This document shows, one piece after another, positions 31,469-40,606 of a stretch of DNA of 42,102 bases (positions are counted from its first letter, which is position 1; every line of letters starts with the position of its first letter). The stretch covers positions 1 to 42,102 of the forward strand of contig JAICMO010000007.1 in NCBI GenBank assembly GCA_025929185.1, written 5' to 3'. The translations under genes were made by a program, and so were the position numbers. Source of the DNA: Pseudolabrys sp. Its GTDB lineage: Bacteria > Pseudomonadota > Alphaproteobacteria > Rhizobiales > Xanthobacteraceae. The notes below the pieces were generated by a model. The model made no database searches and had not been told where the DNA came from. It saw nothing but the letters and a program-made list of their open reading frames with translations.

Positions 31469-32196
31469 GCGATCCCGCAAGGCCCTTTCCTCGCCGGGCC
31501 ATGGTGCTCGCCGCAGGCCTTGGCACGCGCATGCGGCCGCTCACCGAACACAGACCGAAGCCGCTCATCGAAGTCGCCGGCAAGCCGCTGATCGATCATG
31601 GGCTCGACCGGCTCGCTGAGGCGGGAGTCGAGACGGCGGTGGTCAACGTGCATTATCTCGGCGATCTGATCGTGCGGCATCTCTCGACGCGAAAAAAGCC
31701 GCGCATCGAAATCTCCGACGAGCGTGGCGTTCTGCTCGGCACCGGCGGCGGTGTAATGAAAGCGCTCCCGCTGCTCGGCGGCGAATCCTTCTTCCATGTC
31801 AACTCCGACACCGTCTGGATCGAAGGCCCGCGTCCGAATCTCATCCGCCTGGCAGAAGCCTTCGACCCGAAAGCGATGGACGCGCTTCTGCTGCTCGCAT
31901 CCGCGGCCAGCATCGGCTATGAGGGAACGGGCGACTACACAATGGCATCGGACGGGCGGCTGCGGCGCCGGAGCGAGCGCGAAGTCGCGCCATTCGTTTT
32001 CGCCGGCGCCGCGATTCTTTCGCCCGCGCTGTTTGCCGATGCGCCCGCCGGCGATTTCGCGCTCACCGCGTTGTTCGATCGCGCCGAGCAATCGGACCGG
32101 CTGCACGGCTTGCGTCTCGAAGGCCTGTGGATGCATGTCGGCACGCCGGAAGCCATCGGCGCGGCGGAAGCGGCGATCCGGGCAAGCGCGAGATAA
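31465..32196 (+). CDS. murU: Nucleotidyltransferase, MurU/mannose-1-phosphate guanylyltransferase-like
   Basis: AMVLAAGLGTRMRPLTEHRPKPLIEVAGKPLIDHGLDRL; start overlaps the stop of the TsaE-kinase ORF (ATGA). Confidence 0.8.
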   Translation: MSDPARPFPRRAMVLAAGLGTRMRPLTEHRPKPLIEVAGKPLIDHGLDRLAEAGVETAVVNVHYLGDLIVRHLSTRKKPRIEISDERGVLLGTGGGVMKALPLLGGESFFHVNSDTVWIEGPRPNLIRLAEAFDPKAMDALLLLASAASIGYEGTGDYTMASDGRLRRRSEREVAPFVFAGAAILSPALFADAPAGDFALTALFDRAEQSDRLHGLRLEGLWMHVGTPEAIGAAEAAIRASAR

Positions 32197-32203
32197 AGTC
32201 AGG

Positions 32204-32328
32204 TATCCCGGACGCGGTGCAGCGCGCAAGCGGTGCACCGCTGGTCCGGGACCTTTCCAGACTCGGAATTTGCAACGGTCCCGGGTCTGCGGCGTCATTG
32301 TCATGCCGCGCCGCGCCCGGGACACGAC
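32204..32328. repeat. Palindromic repeat family D (TCCCGGACGCGGTGCAGCG...GCGGTGCACCGCTGGTCCGGGAC)
   Basis: Complementary arms visible; partial copy near 10593. Confidence 0.75.
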
Positions 32329-32357
32329 ACGGCTGCAAATACATGTATGATTCCGGC

Positions 32358-35300
32358 ATGTCGGCAACATTCCCCCGCGTCTTCAACATTCCTGCCTCCG
32401 CCCCGTTTCTGCCGGTGCTGATCGACGCGCTGGTGAACGACAAGCTCGGCCTCGATTTCCCGCACTCCGGCGATCCGCTCGCACTTGCGCAGGCGACGCT
32501 TTATCTACCGACGCGGCGCGCCTGCCGGCTGGCGCGCGACATCTTTCTCGATACCTACAAAGGCGGGGCCGCCATCCTCCCCCGCATCGTTCCGCTTGGC
32601 GACATCGACGAAGACGAGATCGCGTTCGCGGAGGCCGCCGCCGGCGAACTGGCCGAAACCGCGCTCGCGATTCCGCCGGCCTTGGGCGGGCTCGAACGCA
32701 CGATGCCGCTCGCAGCGCTGATCCTGCGCTGGGCAAACACAATCGCGCCGGCTGAGCGCGGCCATGTGCCGCTCGTCGCCAACAACCCGCGCACTGCCTT
32801 CGCGCTGGCGCAAGACCTGGCGCGGTTGATGGACGACATGACCACACGGCAGGTGGAATGGGAAAAGCTCGACGACCTGGTGCCAGACGAGTTCGACCGA
32901 TATTGGGATGAGACGCTCAATTTCCTGAAGTTCATTCGCGCACAGTGGCCGGCATTGCTGGCCGCGCAGCATCGCATCGAGCCGGCCGAGCGGCGCGACA
33001 GATTGATCGCCGCGGAGGCGGCGAGACTTGCAAGGCACAGCGGCCCCGTCATCGCCGCGGGCTCCACGGGCTCGATACCGTCAACCGCAACGCTGCTTGC
33101 GACCATTGCGAAACTGCCGCGCGGCGCCGTGGTGCTGCCCGGCCTCGATACCGAGCTCGATGCGGCGACGTGGTCCGCGATTTCGGACAATTCAGAATCC
33201 AATCAGGGTCATCCTCAATTTGCCATAGCCGGGCTCATCAAGCGGATCGGCATTGCGCGCTCCGACGTCGTGCAACTCGGCGCGCGTGAGCTGCACGGGC
33301 GCGAGCGCCTCATTTCCGAAGCCTTGCGGCCCGCGACGGCGAGCGAACTCTGGAAAGATCGGCTGGCGGAGCCCTCTTTTGCGGCGCACGCGGACGCTGC
33401 GATGAAGGACATCGCGGCGATCGAGGCGGCTAACGCGGAAGAGGAAGCCCTCGCGATTGCCGTCGCGCTGCGCGAAGCGATCGAAGCGCCGGGCAGGACC
33501 GCCGCGCTGGTGACGCCCGACGTGAGCCTTGGCCGGCGCGTGATCGCCGCGCTGGCGCGCTGGAATGTGCCGGTCGACGACTCGCGCGGCATATCGCTCG
33601 CCGACGCGCCGGAAGGCGTGTTTGCGCGGCTCGCCGCCGAAACGGCACTCGAAAGGCTCGCGCCGGTGCCGCTACTCGCCCTGCTCAAGCATCCGCTGAG
33701 CAAGTTCGATGCAGCGGCTGTGACGGCGCTGGAACGCGCTATTCTGCGTGGGCCCCGTCCGAAGCGCGGCAGCGCCGGCTTGCAAGACGCTCTGACCTAC
33801 GTGCGCGATGAGATCGCCAACTACCGCGCGCGCAGAGAATCTTCATTGCATCATTCCGACAGGCGCCTGCTGCTGACCAATTCACACGTCGATGCTGCCG
33901 CGGCGCTGATCGCGGAGATCAAGACCGCGTTTGCGCCCCTGGAAGATTTGCCGCCATCCGCGCAACCGATTGCGACCATAGCGGCGCGGCATTCCGAGGT
34001 GATCGCGGCGCTCGGCGGCATGACGGACGATCTCGCCGATGTATTCGGTGAAATCGCGCAGGTCGGCGCTCTCGACATCGCTCCCGCCGACTATTCGCAG
34101 CTCTTTCACGCGATCATCGCCGAGAAAAAATCGTACGCCGCCGAGACCGGTGCGCGCGTGCGCGTCTTCGGCCTGCTCGAAGCGCGGCTGCAATCGGTCG
34201 ATCGCTTGGTGCTGGGCCGCCTGGTCGAAGGCGTCTGGCCGCCGGAAAGCCGTGGCGACCCCTGGCTCAGCCGGCCGATGCGCCACGCGTTAGGCCTCGA
34301 TCTGCCGGAACGCCGCCTCGGCCTCTCGGCGCACGACTTCGCGCAGTCGCTCGGCGCGCGTGAAGTCATGCTGAGCCGCGCCGCAAAGCTTGGCGGAACG
34401 CCGACGGTCGCCTCACGTTTTGTGCAAAGGCTCGCCGCCGTCGCCGGCAAGGTCCGCTGGGACGCGGCGCTGGGGCGCGGCGCGCGTTACATCTCGCTCG
34501 CGCGCGCGCTCGATGAAACCGGCGCGCCCGATCCCGCCAAACGTCCTGCGCCGGCGCCGCCGCTCGAGGCGCGCCCGAGGCGGCTCAGCGTCACCGAAAT
34601 CGAAGACCTGCTGCGCGATCCTTACACCATTTATGCCAAGCATGTGCTTGATCTTGCCCCGCTGGAAGAGATCGACGAGGCGCCCGGCGCCGCCACGCGC
34701 GGCAGCATCATCCACGAGGCGATCGGAAAATTCGGCAAAGCTTATCCCGACAAATTGCCGGACGAGCCGGCGCGGGTACTGACCGAAATCGGCGGCGAAT
34801 TGTTCAAGCCGCTGTCGGCGTTTCCGGAAGCGCGCGCGTTCTGGTGGCCGCGGTTCAAGCGGGTCGCCGAATGGCTTGCCGGATTTGAAGTCGCGCGCCG
34901 CGCCAACGCTCGCAAGGTCGACGTCGAAATCGGCGGACGCATTCCCATTCCGTTCGGCAACGACGAGTTCACACTGACCGTTCGCGCCGACCGCATCGAG
35001 TGCCTGGCGGACGGCCGCTACGCCATCCTCGATTACAAGACCGGAAAGCCGCCAAGCGAGCCGCAGGTGCGCGCGGGGCTTTCGCCGCAGCTCACGTTGG
35101 AAGCCGCCATTTTGCGCAAGGGCGGCTTCGATAACATTCCGGCCGGCGGTTCGGTTGCGGAATTGCTTTACGTGCGGCTGCGCGGCGGCGCGGAGCCCGG
35201 CGAAGAAAAGCCGATCCTGTTCGAGGAAGGCACGCCCGACAGCCAGGCCGATCGCGCGCTCGCCGAACTGACCAGGGTGCTTGCCGAATTCGCCGAGCCG

Positions 35301-35426
35301 CAAAAGCCCTACTACTCGTTGCTGCATCCGATGTGGTCGAATCACTATGGCACTTACGATCATCTTGCGCGCGTGCAGGAGTGGTCGCTCACCGGCGGCC
35401 GGAGCGATGAAGGGAGCGGCGGATGA
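32358..35426 (+). CDS. addB: Double-strand break repair protein AddB, alphaproteobacterial type
   Basis: PRVFNIPASAPFLPVLIDAL, LYLPTRRACRLARDIF, VFGLLEARLQSVDRLVLGRLVEGVWPPESRGDPWLSRPMRHALGLDLPERRLGLSAHDFAQ, C-terminal RecB nuclease-like YAILDYKTGKPPSEPQVRAGLSPQLTLEA. Confidence 0.93.
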   Translation: MSATFPRVFNIPASAPFLPVLIDALVNDKLGLDFPHSGDPLALAQATLYLPTRRACRLARDIFLDTYKGGAAILPRIVPLGDIDEDEIAFAEAAAGELAETALAIPPALGGLERTMPLAALILRWANTIAPAERGHVPLVANNPRTAFALAQDLARLMDDMTTRQVEWEKLDDLVPDEFDRYWDETLNFLKFIRAQWPALLAAQHRIEPAERRDRLIAAEAARLARHSGPVIAAGSTGSIPSTATLLATIAKLPRGAVVLPGLDTELDAATWSAISDNSESNQGHPQFAIAGLIKRIGIARSDVVQLGARELHGRERLISEALRPATASELWKDRLAEPSFAAHADAAMKDIAAIEAANAEEEALAIAVALREAIEAPGRTAALVTPDVSLGRRVIAALARWNVPVDDSRGISLADAPEGVFARLAAETALERLAPVPLLALLKHPLSKFDAAAVTALERAILRGPRPKRGSAGLQDALTYVRDEIANYRARRESSLHHSDRRLLLTNSHVDAAAALIAEIKTAFAPLEDLPPSAQPIATIAARHSEVIAALGGMTDDLADVFGEIAQVGALDIAPADYSQLFHAIIAEKKSYAAETGARVRVFGLLEARLQSVDRLVLGRLVEGVWPPESRGDPWLSRPMRHALGLDLPERRLGLSAHDFAQSLGAREVMLSRAAKLGGTPTVASRFVQRLAAVAGKVRWDAALGRGARYISLARALDETGAPDPAKRPAPAPPLEARPRRLSVTEIEDLLRDPYTIYAKHVLDLAPLEEIDEAPGAATRGSIIHEAIGKFGKAYPDKLPDEPARVLTEIGGELFKPLSAFPEARAFWWPRFKRVAEWLAGFEVARRANARKVDVEIGGRIPIPFGNDEFTLTVRADRIECLADGRYAILDYKTGKPPSEPQVRAGLSPQLTLEAAILRKGGFDNIPAGGSVAELLYVRLRGGAEPGEEKPILFEEGTPDSQADRALAELTRVLAEFAEPQKPYYSLLHPMWSNHYGTYDHLARVQEWSLTGGRSDEGSGG

Positions 35427-35446
35427 GAGCGATCGCTCGCGCGCCT

Positions 35447-35568
35447 TCATCCGTCCTCCTGAGATGCGAGGCGCGCAAGCGCCGAGCCTCGAAGGATGAT
35501 GGCCATAGCGCCTCGGGCCGTCGCCCTTCGAGGGCTTCGCTGCGCGAAGCCACCTCAGTGGTGACGGA
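35447..35568. repeat. Composite family A palindromic repeat between addB and addA
   Basis: CATCCGTCCTCCTGAGATGCGAGGCGCGCAAGCGCCGAGCCTCGAAGGATGATGG... and CCCTTCGAGGGCTTCGCTGCGCGAAGCCACCTCAGTGGTGACGG. Confidence 0.8.
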
Positions 35569-35583
35569 GAAAGGGCGTCAATA

Positions 35584-38500
35584 ATGGCAGCGCCTAACAT
35601 TCCCGCGGCCGTCATCCAGCGGCAAACCACCGCGTCCAATCCGGATTACTCCGCCTGGGTCTCCGCCAATGCCGGCTCGGGCAAGACGCACGTGCTCGCC
35701 CAACGCGTGGTCCGCCTGCTGCTCGCCGGCGTCGATCCCGCGCGCATTCTCTGCATCACCTTCACCAAAGCGGCCGCCGCCAACATGGCGAACAAAGTGT
35801 TTGCCGATCTGCGCGCGTGGACGCTGCTTGACGATACGGCGCTGGACGACGCCATGCGCAAGGCCGGCGTGAAAAAAATCGACGCCGTGCAGCGCCTGCG
35901 CGCGCGGCAATTGTTCGCCTTGGCGCTGGAAACGCCGGGTGGGCTCAAGGTGCAGACGATTCACGCCTTCTGCACCCAGTTGCTGCATCTTTTTCCGTTC
36001 GAGGCCAATGTCGCCGCGCGCTTCGAGGTGCTCGACGAGATTTCCGAAACGCGCATGCTCAACAAGCTCGGCCTCGAGGTTCTGCTCGAAGCGGCGGAGG
36101 CTCCCGGCAGCGCGCTTGGACGCGCGCTGTCACAGGCCGTGCTTGCCGCCGATGACGTTCGATTTCAGGACGTCCTGCGCGAGGTGATCGGAAAGCGCGA
36201 CGCATTCTCGCGTTGGATCGATCAGGCCGGCAGTATCGAGCAGGCCACCGCGCAGCTTTCACGCGCGCTCGGCGTGCGCGGCGACGAGACCGTCGCGGAA
36301 GTGGAGAAGCGGATTTTCGACGAGAGCCTCGTTGCCCGTTCGGAATGGGCGTCGATCGCCGCGGCGCTGACGGGCGGCTCGAAAACGGACAAGGAGCAAG
36401 GCGACCGATTTCACGCGCTTGCCACGCTTAGCGGCGGCGATTTGCTGGAGAAGTATATCGACATCTTCTGCACCAGGAATCGCGACAAGACGCGGGAGCG
36501 GATCGCCACCAAGACGATTGAAAAAACCGATCCTGCTCTTTGCGAGAAGCTGAATGCGGAACGCGACCGCGTGTGGGCTCTTGTGTTGCGCCAGCGCGCC
36601 CTCGAAACACGCGACCGCAGCGCCGCGCTGTTCGCCATCGCCTATGCCGTGACCGCGCGCTTCCGCGCGGAAAAGGATCGGCGCGGCCTGCTCGATTACG
36701 ACGACTTGATCGACAAGACGCTCGATTTGCTCAAGGACCAGCGCGCCGCCTGGGTGCACTACAAGCTCGATCGCGGCATCCATCACGTGCTGATCGACGA
36801 GGCGCAGGACACGAGCCCGAAGCAATGGGAGATCGTGAAAGCTCTGGTCAGCGAGTTTTTCGCGGGCGCCGGCGCGCACGGGCAGCCGCGCACCATCTTT
36901 GCGGTCGGCGATGAAAAGCAGTCAATCTTCTCGTTTCAAGGCGCCGCGCCTCGCGCTTTCGCCGATATGCGCCGGCATTTCGAAACGGCGCATCGGCGCG
37001 CGAGCCTCGAATTTGTCGCTGCCGAATTCAAGCACTCGTTCCGTTCCGGCGAGAATGTGCTCAATGCGGTCGATACCGTTTTTGCGCGCGCCGAGGCGTT
37101 CAAAGGTCTTACCGCCGATCCGGTTGCGCCGGCCCACGAAGCGCTGCCGGAAAAGGCGCCGGGCTTGGTGGAAATCTGGGAGCTTTTGCAATCCGACAAG
37201 CACGAAAAGAAAGAAGGATGGAAAGCGCCCTTCGACGTGCAGACCGTGACCAGCGGCACGGCGAAGCTCGCGCGCCGTATCGCCGCCACGGTCGCGGCCT
37301 GGCAGAAGCAAGGCCGACGTCCCAAGGACGTGCTGATTTTGCTGCGTCGGCGCGGCGCATTGTTCGAGGCGATCATCCGCGCGCTCAAGAACGCCGGCAT
37401 CCCGGTGGCCGGCGCGGACAGGCTCTCGTTGACGGCGCACATCGCGGTGATGGATCTGATGGTGCTGGCGGACGCGATCCTGCTGCCGGACGACGATCTG
37501 GCGCTTGCAACCGTGCTTAAGTCACCGCTGTTCGGGCTCGACGATGACGCCTTGTTCGCTCTGGCGTACGACCGCAAAGGAAGCTTGTATCGATCGCTGC
37601 GCAGCCGGCAGCCTGAGCTTGCGTCGCAATTCGACGCGATGCGCGAGAGAGCTCGCCGCACGACGCCGTTTGCTTTTTACGCCTGGCTGCTCGGCGCCGG
37701 CGAAGGCCGGCGCAAGATACTGGCGCGGCTTGGGCACGAGGCAAACGACGCGCTCGACGAATTTCTCAATCTTGCGCTCGATTACGAGCGCATCGAGACG
37801 CCGTCGCTGCAAGGTTTCGTCGCGTGGCTTCGCGCCGCGGACGTGGAAATCAAGCGCGACATGGAGATGGAACGCGACGAAGTGCGCGTGATGACTGTGC
37901 ACGGCGCCAAGGGCCTCGAAGCGCCGATCGTCATCCTCGCCGACACAACTACCCCGGCTCAGGGCTGGCATCCGCCGCGGCTGTTGCAACTGCCGGCCGA
38001 GAAGCCGGTGCCCAACGCGGCCAAGCCGCTCGTCTGGGCCGGCGCGAAGGGAAACGATATCGGCCCGATGGCCGCCGCGCGCGAGGCGGCGCTTCGCGAC
38101 ACTCGCGACGAATACCGGCGGCTGCTCTATGTCGCGTTGACGCGCGCGATCGAGCGGCTCGTCGTCTGCGGGATCGACAACGGAAAAAAGCTTCCCGAAG
38201 GATGTTGGTACGATCTGGTGCTGAGCGCGCTCAAGGACCAATGCACGCTGGAGCTCGCCGACGACGGCAACGGCGAGGTCATGCGATTCCGGAAAATTCC
38301 GGAAGAAAAGGAGAGTGCCAGCCCCGCAGCCGTTTCCACTCCCGAAAAGATCGAGATCCCGAAATGGCTGCGCGAACGTGTCCGCGCCGAACCGCCGGCC
38401 CGTCCGCTCATCAGGCCATCACGGACGGATAAAGCGGACGCTGCGCCGGCGAACGCCGCGAACCGCAGCGCTGCGCTGATGCGCGGACGGCTTATGCATC

Positions 38501-38976
38501 GACTGCTGCAATCGCTGCCGGACATCCCTGAAGCCCGCCGCAAGAAAGCGGCGGACGATTTCGTCGCTCGCGTTGCCGCGAGCATGAGCGCAGAACAACG
38601 CCGACCGATTGCCGAACTCGCCGATCAAGCGCTGGTCCTGCTCGCCGATAGACGCTGTTCGGCTCTCTTCGCAGCAGGCAGCCGGGCCGAAGTGCCGATT
38701 ACCGGCGACCTGCCGCAAGGCCGCGTCTCCGGCCAGATCGACCGGCTTGCCGTCACAGGCGACGCTGTATGGATTGCCGATTTCAAGACCGGCAAGCGGC
38801 CGGCGGAAGCGCCGCCGAGCTATGTGACTCAACTCGCGCTCTATCGCGCCGTGCTCGCCAAGCTCTATTCGGGCCGGCCCATCCGCGCCGCGCTGATCTG
38901 GACGGAAGGTCCTGATTTCACGGAGGTTCCAGCATCCGCACTTGACGCCGCCTTGGCTGAGGTAACCAGCCCGTGA
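35584..38976 (+). CDS. addA: Double-strand break repair helicase-nuclease AddA
   Basis: UvrD-like helicase: SANAGSGKTHVLAQRVVRLLLAGVDPARILCITFTKAAAANM, HVLIDEAQDTSPKQWEI, VGDEKQSIFSFQGA, VMTVHGAKGLEAPIVILAD; C-terminal nuclease ADFKTGKRPAEAPPSYVTQLALYRAVL. Confidence 0.96.
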   Translation: MAAPNIPAAVIQRQTTASNPDYSAWVSANAGSGKTHVLAQRVVRLLLAGVDPARILCITFTKAAAANMANKVFADLRAWTLLDDTALDDAMRKAGVKKIDAVQRLRARQLFALALETPGGLKVQTIHAFCTQLLHLFPFEANVAARFEVLDEISETRMLNKLGLEVLLEAAEAPGSALGRALSQAVLAADDVRFQDVLREVIGKRDAFSRWIDQAGSIEQATAQLSRALGVRGDETVAEVEKRIFDESLVARSEWASIAAALTGGSKTDKEQGDRFHALATLSGGDLLEKYIDIFCTRNRDKTRERIATKTIEKTDPALCEKLNAERDRVWALVLRQRALETRDRSAALFAIAYAVTARFRAEKDRRGLLDYDDLIDKTLDLLKDQRAAWVHYKLDRGIHHVLIDEAQDTSPKQWEIVKALVSEFFAGAGAHGQPRTIFAVGDEKQSIFSFQGAAPRAFADMRRHFETAHRRASLEFVAAEFKHSFRSGENVLNAVDTVFARAEAFKGLTADPVAPAHEALPEKAPGLVEIWELLQSDKHEKKEGWKAPFDVQTVTSGTAKLARRIAATVAAWQKQGRRPKDVLILLRRRGALFEAIIRALKNAGIPVAGADRLSLTAHIAVMDLMVLADAILLPDDDLALATVLKSPLFGLDDDALFALAYDRKGSLYRSLRSRQPELASQFDAMRERARRTTPFAFYAWLLGAGEGRRKILARLGHEANDALDEFLNLALDYERIETPSLQGFVAWLRAADVEIKRDMEMERDEVRVMTVHGAKGLEAPIVILADTTTPAQGWHPPRLLQLPAEKPVPNAAKPLVWAGAKGNDIGPMAAAREAALRDTRDEYRRLLYVALTRAIERLVVCGIDNGKKLPEGCWYDLVLSALKDQCTLELADDGNGEVMRFRKIPEEKESASPAAVSTPEKIEIPKWLRERVRAEPPARPLIRPSRTDKADAAPANAANRSAALMRGRLMHRLLQSLPDIPEARRKKAADDFVARVAASMSAEQRRPIAELADQALVLLADRRCSALFAAGSRAEVPITGDLPQGRVSGQIDRLAVTGDAVWIADFKTGKRPAEAPPSYVTQLALYRAVLAKLYSGRPIRAALIWTEGPDFTEVPASALDAALAEVTSP

Positions 38977-39066
38977 GACCGCTTGACGCTATAGTCGGGC
39001 GTTCATAGGTTTTGCCCATCCTTCCCGGCGCTGAGTCGCGCTTACATTCACGAAAAGAGGTGTTCC

Positions 39067-39387
39067 ATGGCCGTCGGCAAAGTGTCGGACGCAAGCTTCG
39101 AATCGGACGTGCTGAAGGCGGCCGAGCCTGTCGTGGTCGACTTCTGGGCGGAGTGGTGCGGCCCCTGCCGCATGATCGCGCCTGCCTTGGAGGAAATCGC
39201 CGGCACAATGGGCGGCAAGGTCAAGATCGTGAAGCTCAATGTCGATGAAAATCCGAATACCGCGGCGAAGTACGGCATCATGTCCATCCCGACGCTGATG
39301 CTGTTCAAGAACGGCGAGATCGCCTCGCGCCAGGTCGGCGCCGCTCCCAAGCAAAAGCTGGAGCAGTGGATCAGCGGCTCGGTCTGA
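39067..39387 (+). CDS. trxA: Thioredoxin 1
   Basis: [44 protein letters not shown] upstream of ATG. Confidence 0.97.
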   Translation: MAVGKVSDASFESDVLKAAEPVVVDFWAEWCGPCRMIAPALEEIAGTMGGKVKIVKLNVDENPNTAAKYGIMSIPTLMLFKNGEIASRQVGAAPKQKLEQWISGSV

Positions 39388-39457
39388 CACCGCCTGAGCC
39401 CACAAATATCGTTGCGGCGGCCGGCCACAAGCCGGCTGTTTGCGTTGTTGCAGCATC

Positions 39458-40489
39458 ATGACCCTCCCGCTGCGCCCGCCTTTTCCGCCCATGGAAGCAA
39501 AATCGGTCGACGAAATCCCGACCGGCGCGGCATGGCAATACGAACCGAAATGGGATGGCTTTCGCTGCCTCGTCTTCCGAGACGGCGACAAGATCGAATT
39601 GCAATCCAAATCGGGCCAACCGCTGACGCGTTATTTTCCCGAGCTCGTCGCCTGCATGCGCGCTTTGCATGCCAAGCGCTGCGTCCTCGACGGTGAAATC
39701 GCCGTGCCGAGCAATGGCGGGGTCTCCTTCGACGCGCTGCTGCAACGCATTCATCCTGCCGCCAGCCGCATCACTCGCCTTGCAAAGGAAACACCGGCGA
39801 TCCTCATCGTCTTCGATTTGCTCGTCGATGCAAATGGAGAACTGCTCGGCAAGAGTCCTCTCAGCGAGCGCCGCAGCGCGTTAGAGCGCTTTGCCAGAAA
39901 ATTTTTGCGCGGCAATGGATGCATCCGCCTGTCGCCGGCAACAACGCGCCTTGCCGACGCACAAAAGTGGCTGAAAAGCGTCGGCGCGAATCTGGACGGG
40001 ATCGTCGCAAAAGACCGTACCGCCGATTATCGCTCGGGCGAGCGCAGCGGCATGCAGAAGATCAAGAACTTTCGCAGCGCCGACTGCGTGGTCGGCGGCT
40101 TCCGCTATAACGAAGGCAAGCCGGTGGTCGGCTCGCTGCTGCTCGGGCTCTACGACGGCAAGGGGCTGCTCAATCACGTCGGCTTCACGTCGACAATCAA
40201 GGGCGATGAGAAAAAGGCGCTCACCGCAAGGCTTGAAAAACTCATCACGCCGCCAGGCTTTACCGGCAACAAACCGGGCGGACCAAGCCGCTGGTCCACA
40301 AAACGCTCGGCGGAATGGCAGCCGCTCAAGCCGAAGCTGGTTGTCGAAGTTTGCTACGACCACTTCACGGGCGAGCGCTTCCGCCACGGCACGCGTCTGA
40401 TGCGTTGGCGGCCGGACAAATCGCCGAAACAATGCACGATGGAGCAGGTGCACCAGAAGAAAGCGAATTTGGCGAAGCTGTTGAAGTAA
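39458..40489 (+). CDS. ATP-dependent DNA ligase
   Basis: Adenylation motif YEPKWDGFRCLVF, LDGEIAVP, LDGIVAKDRTADYRSGERSGMQKIKNFRSADCVVGGF, C-terminal VEVCYDHFTGERFRHGTRLMRWRPDKSPKQCTMEQV. Confidence 0.93.
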   Translation: MTLPLRPPFPPMEAKSVDEIPTGAAWQYEPKWDGFRCLVFRDGDKIELQSKSGQPLTRYFPELVACMRALHAKRCVLDGEIAVPSNGGVSFDALLQRIHPAASRITRLAKETPAILIVFDLLVDANGELLGKSPLSERRSALERFARKFLRGNGCIRLSPATTRLADAQKWLKSVGANLDGIVAKDRTADYRSGERSGMQKIKNFRSADCVVGGFRYNEGKPVVGSLLLGLYDGKGLLNHVGFTSTIKGDEKKALTARLEKLITPPGFTGNKPGGPSRWSTKRSAEWQPLKPKLVVEVCYDHFTGERFRHGTRLMRWRPDKSPKQCTMEQVHQKKANLAKLLK

Positions 40490-40493
40490 GTTG

Positions 40494-40606
40494 CTGTCGC
40501 CCTCGCGGAGGCGAGGACCCATACGCCGTGCCCCTGTCGATCGACTGCGGAGTATGGCCGGCTCGCGCGCCCTCCGGGCGGGGCCGGGACGACACGCGAC
40601 TACTGC
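40494..40606. repeat. Possible degenerate palindromic intergenic repeat between ligase and folC
   Basis: Hairpin-forming GC-rich segments (CCCTCGCGGAGGCGAGG; GCGCCCTCCGGGCGGGGCCGGGACGACACG), non-coding, between convergent genes. Confidence 0.5.

Noticed and set aside
32127-32357. N-terminal extension of AddB ORF
   Set aside because: Overlaps murU and the family D palindromic repeat; AddB-like sequence begins at MSATFPRV (32358).
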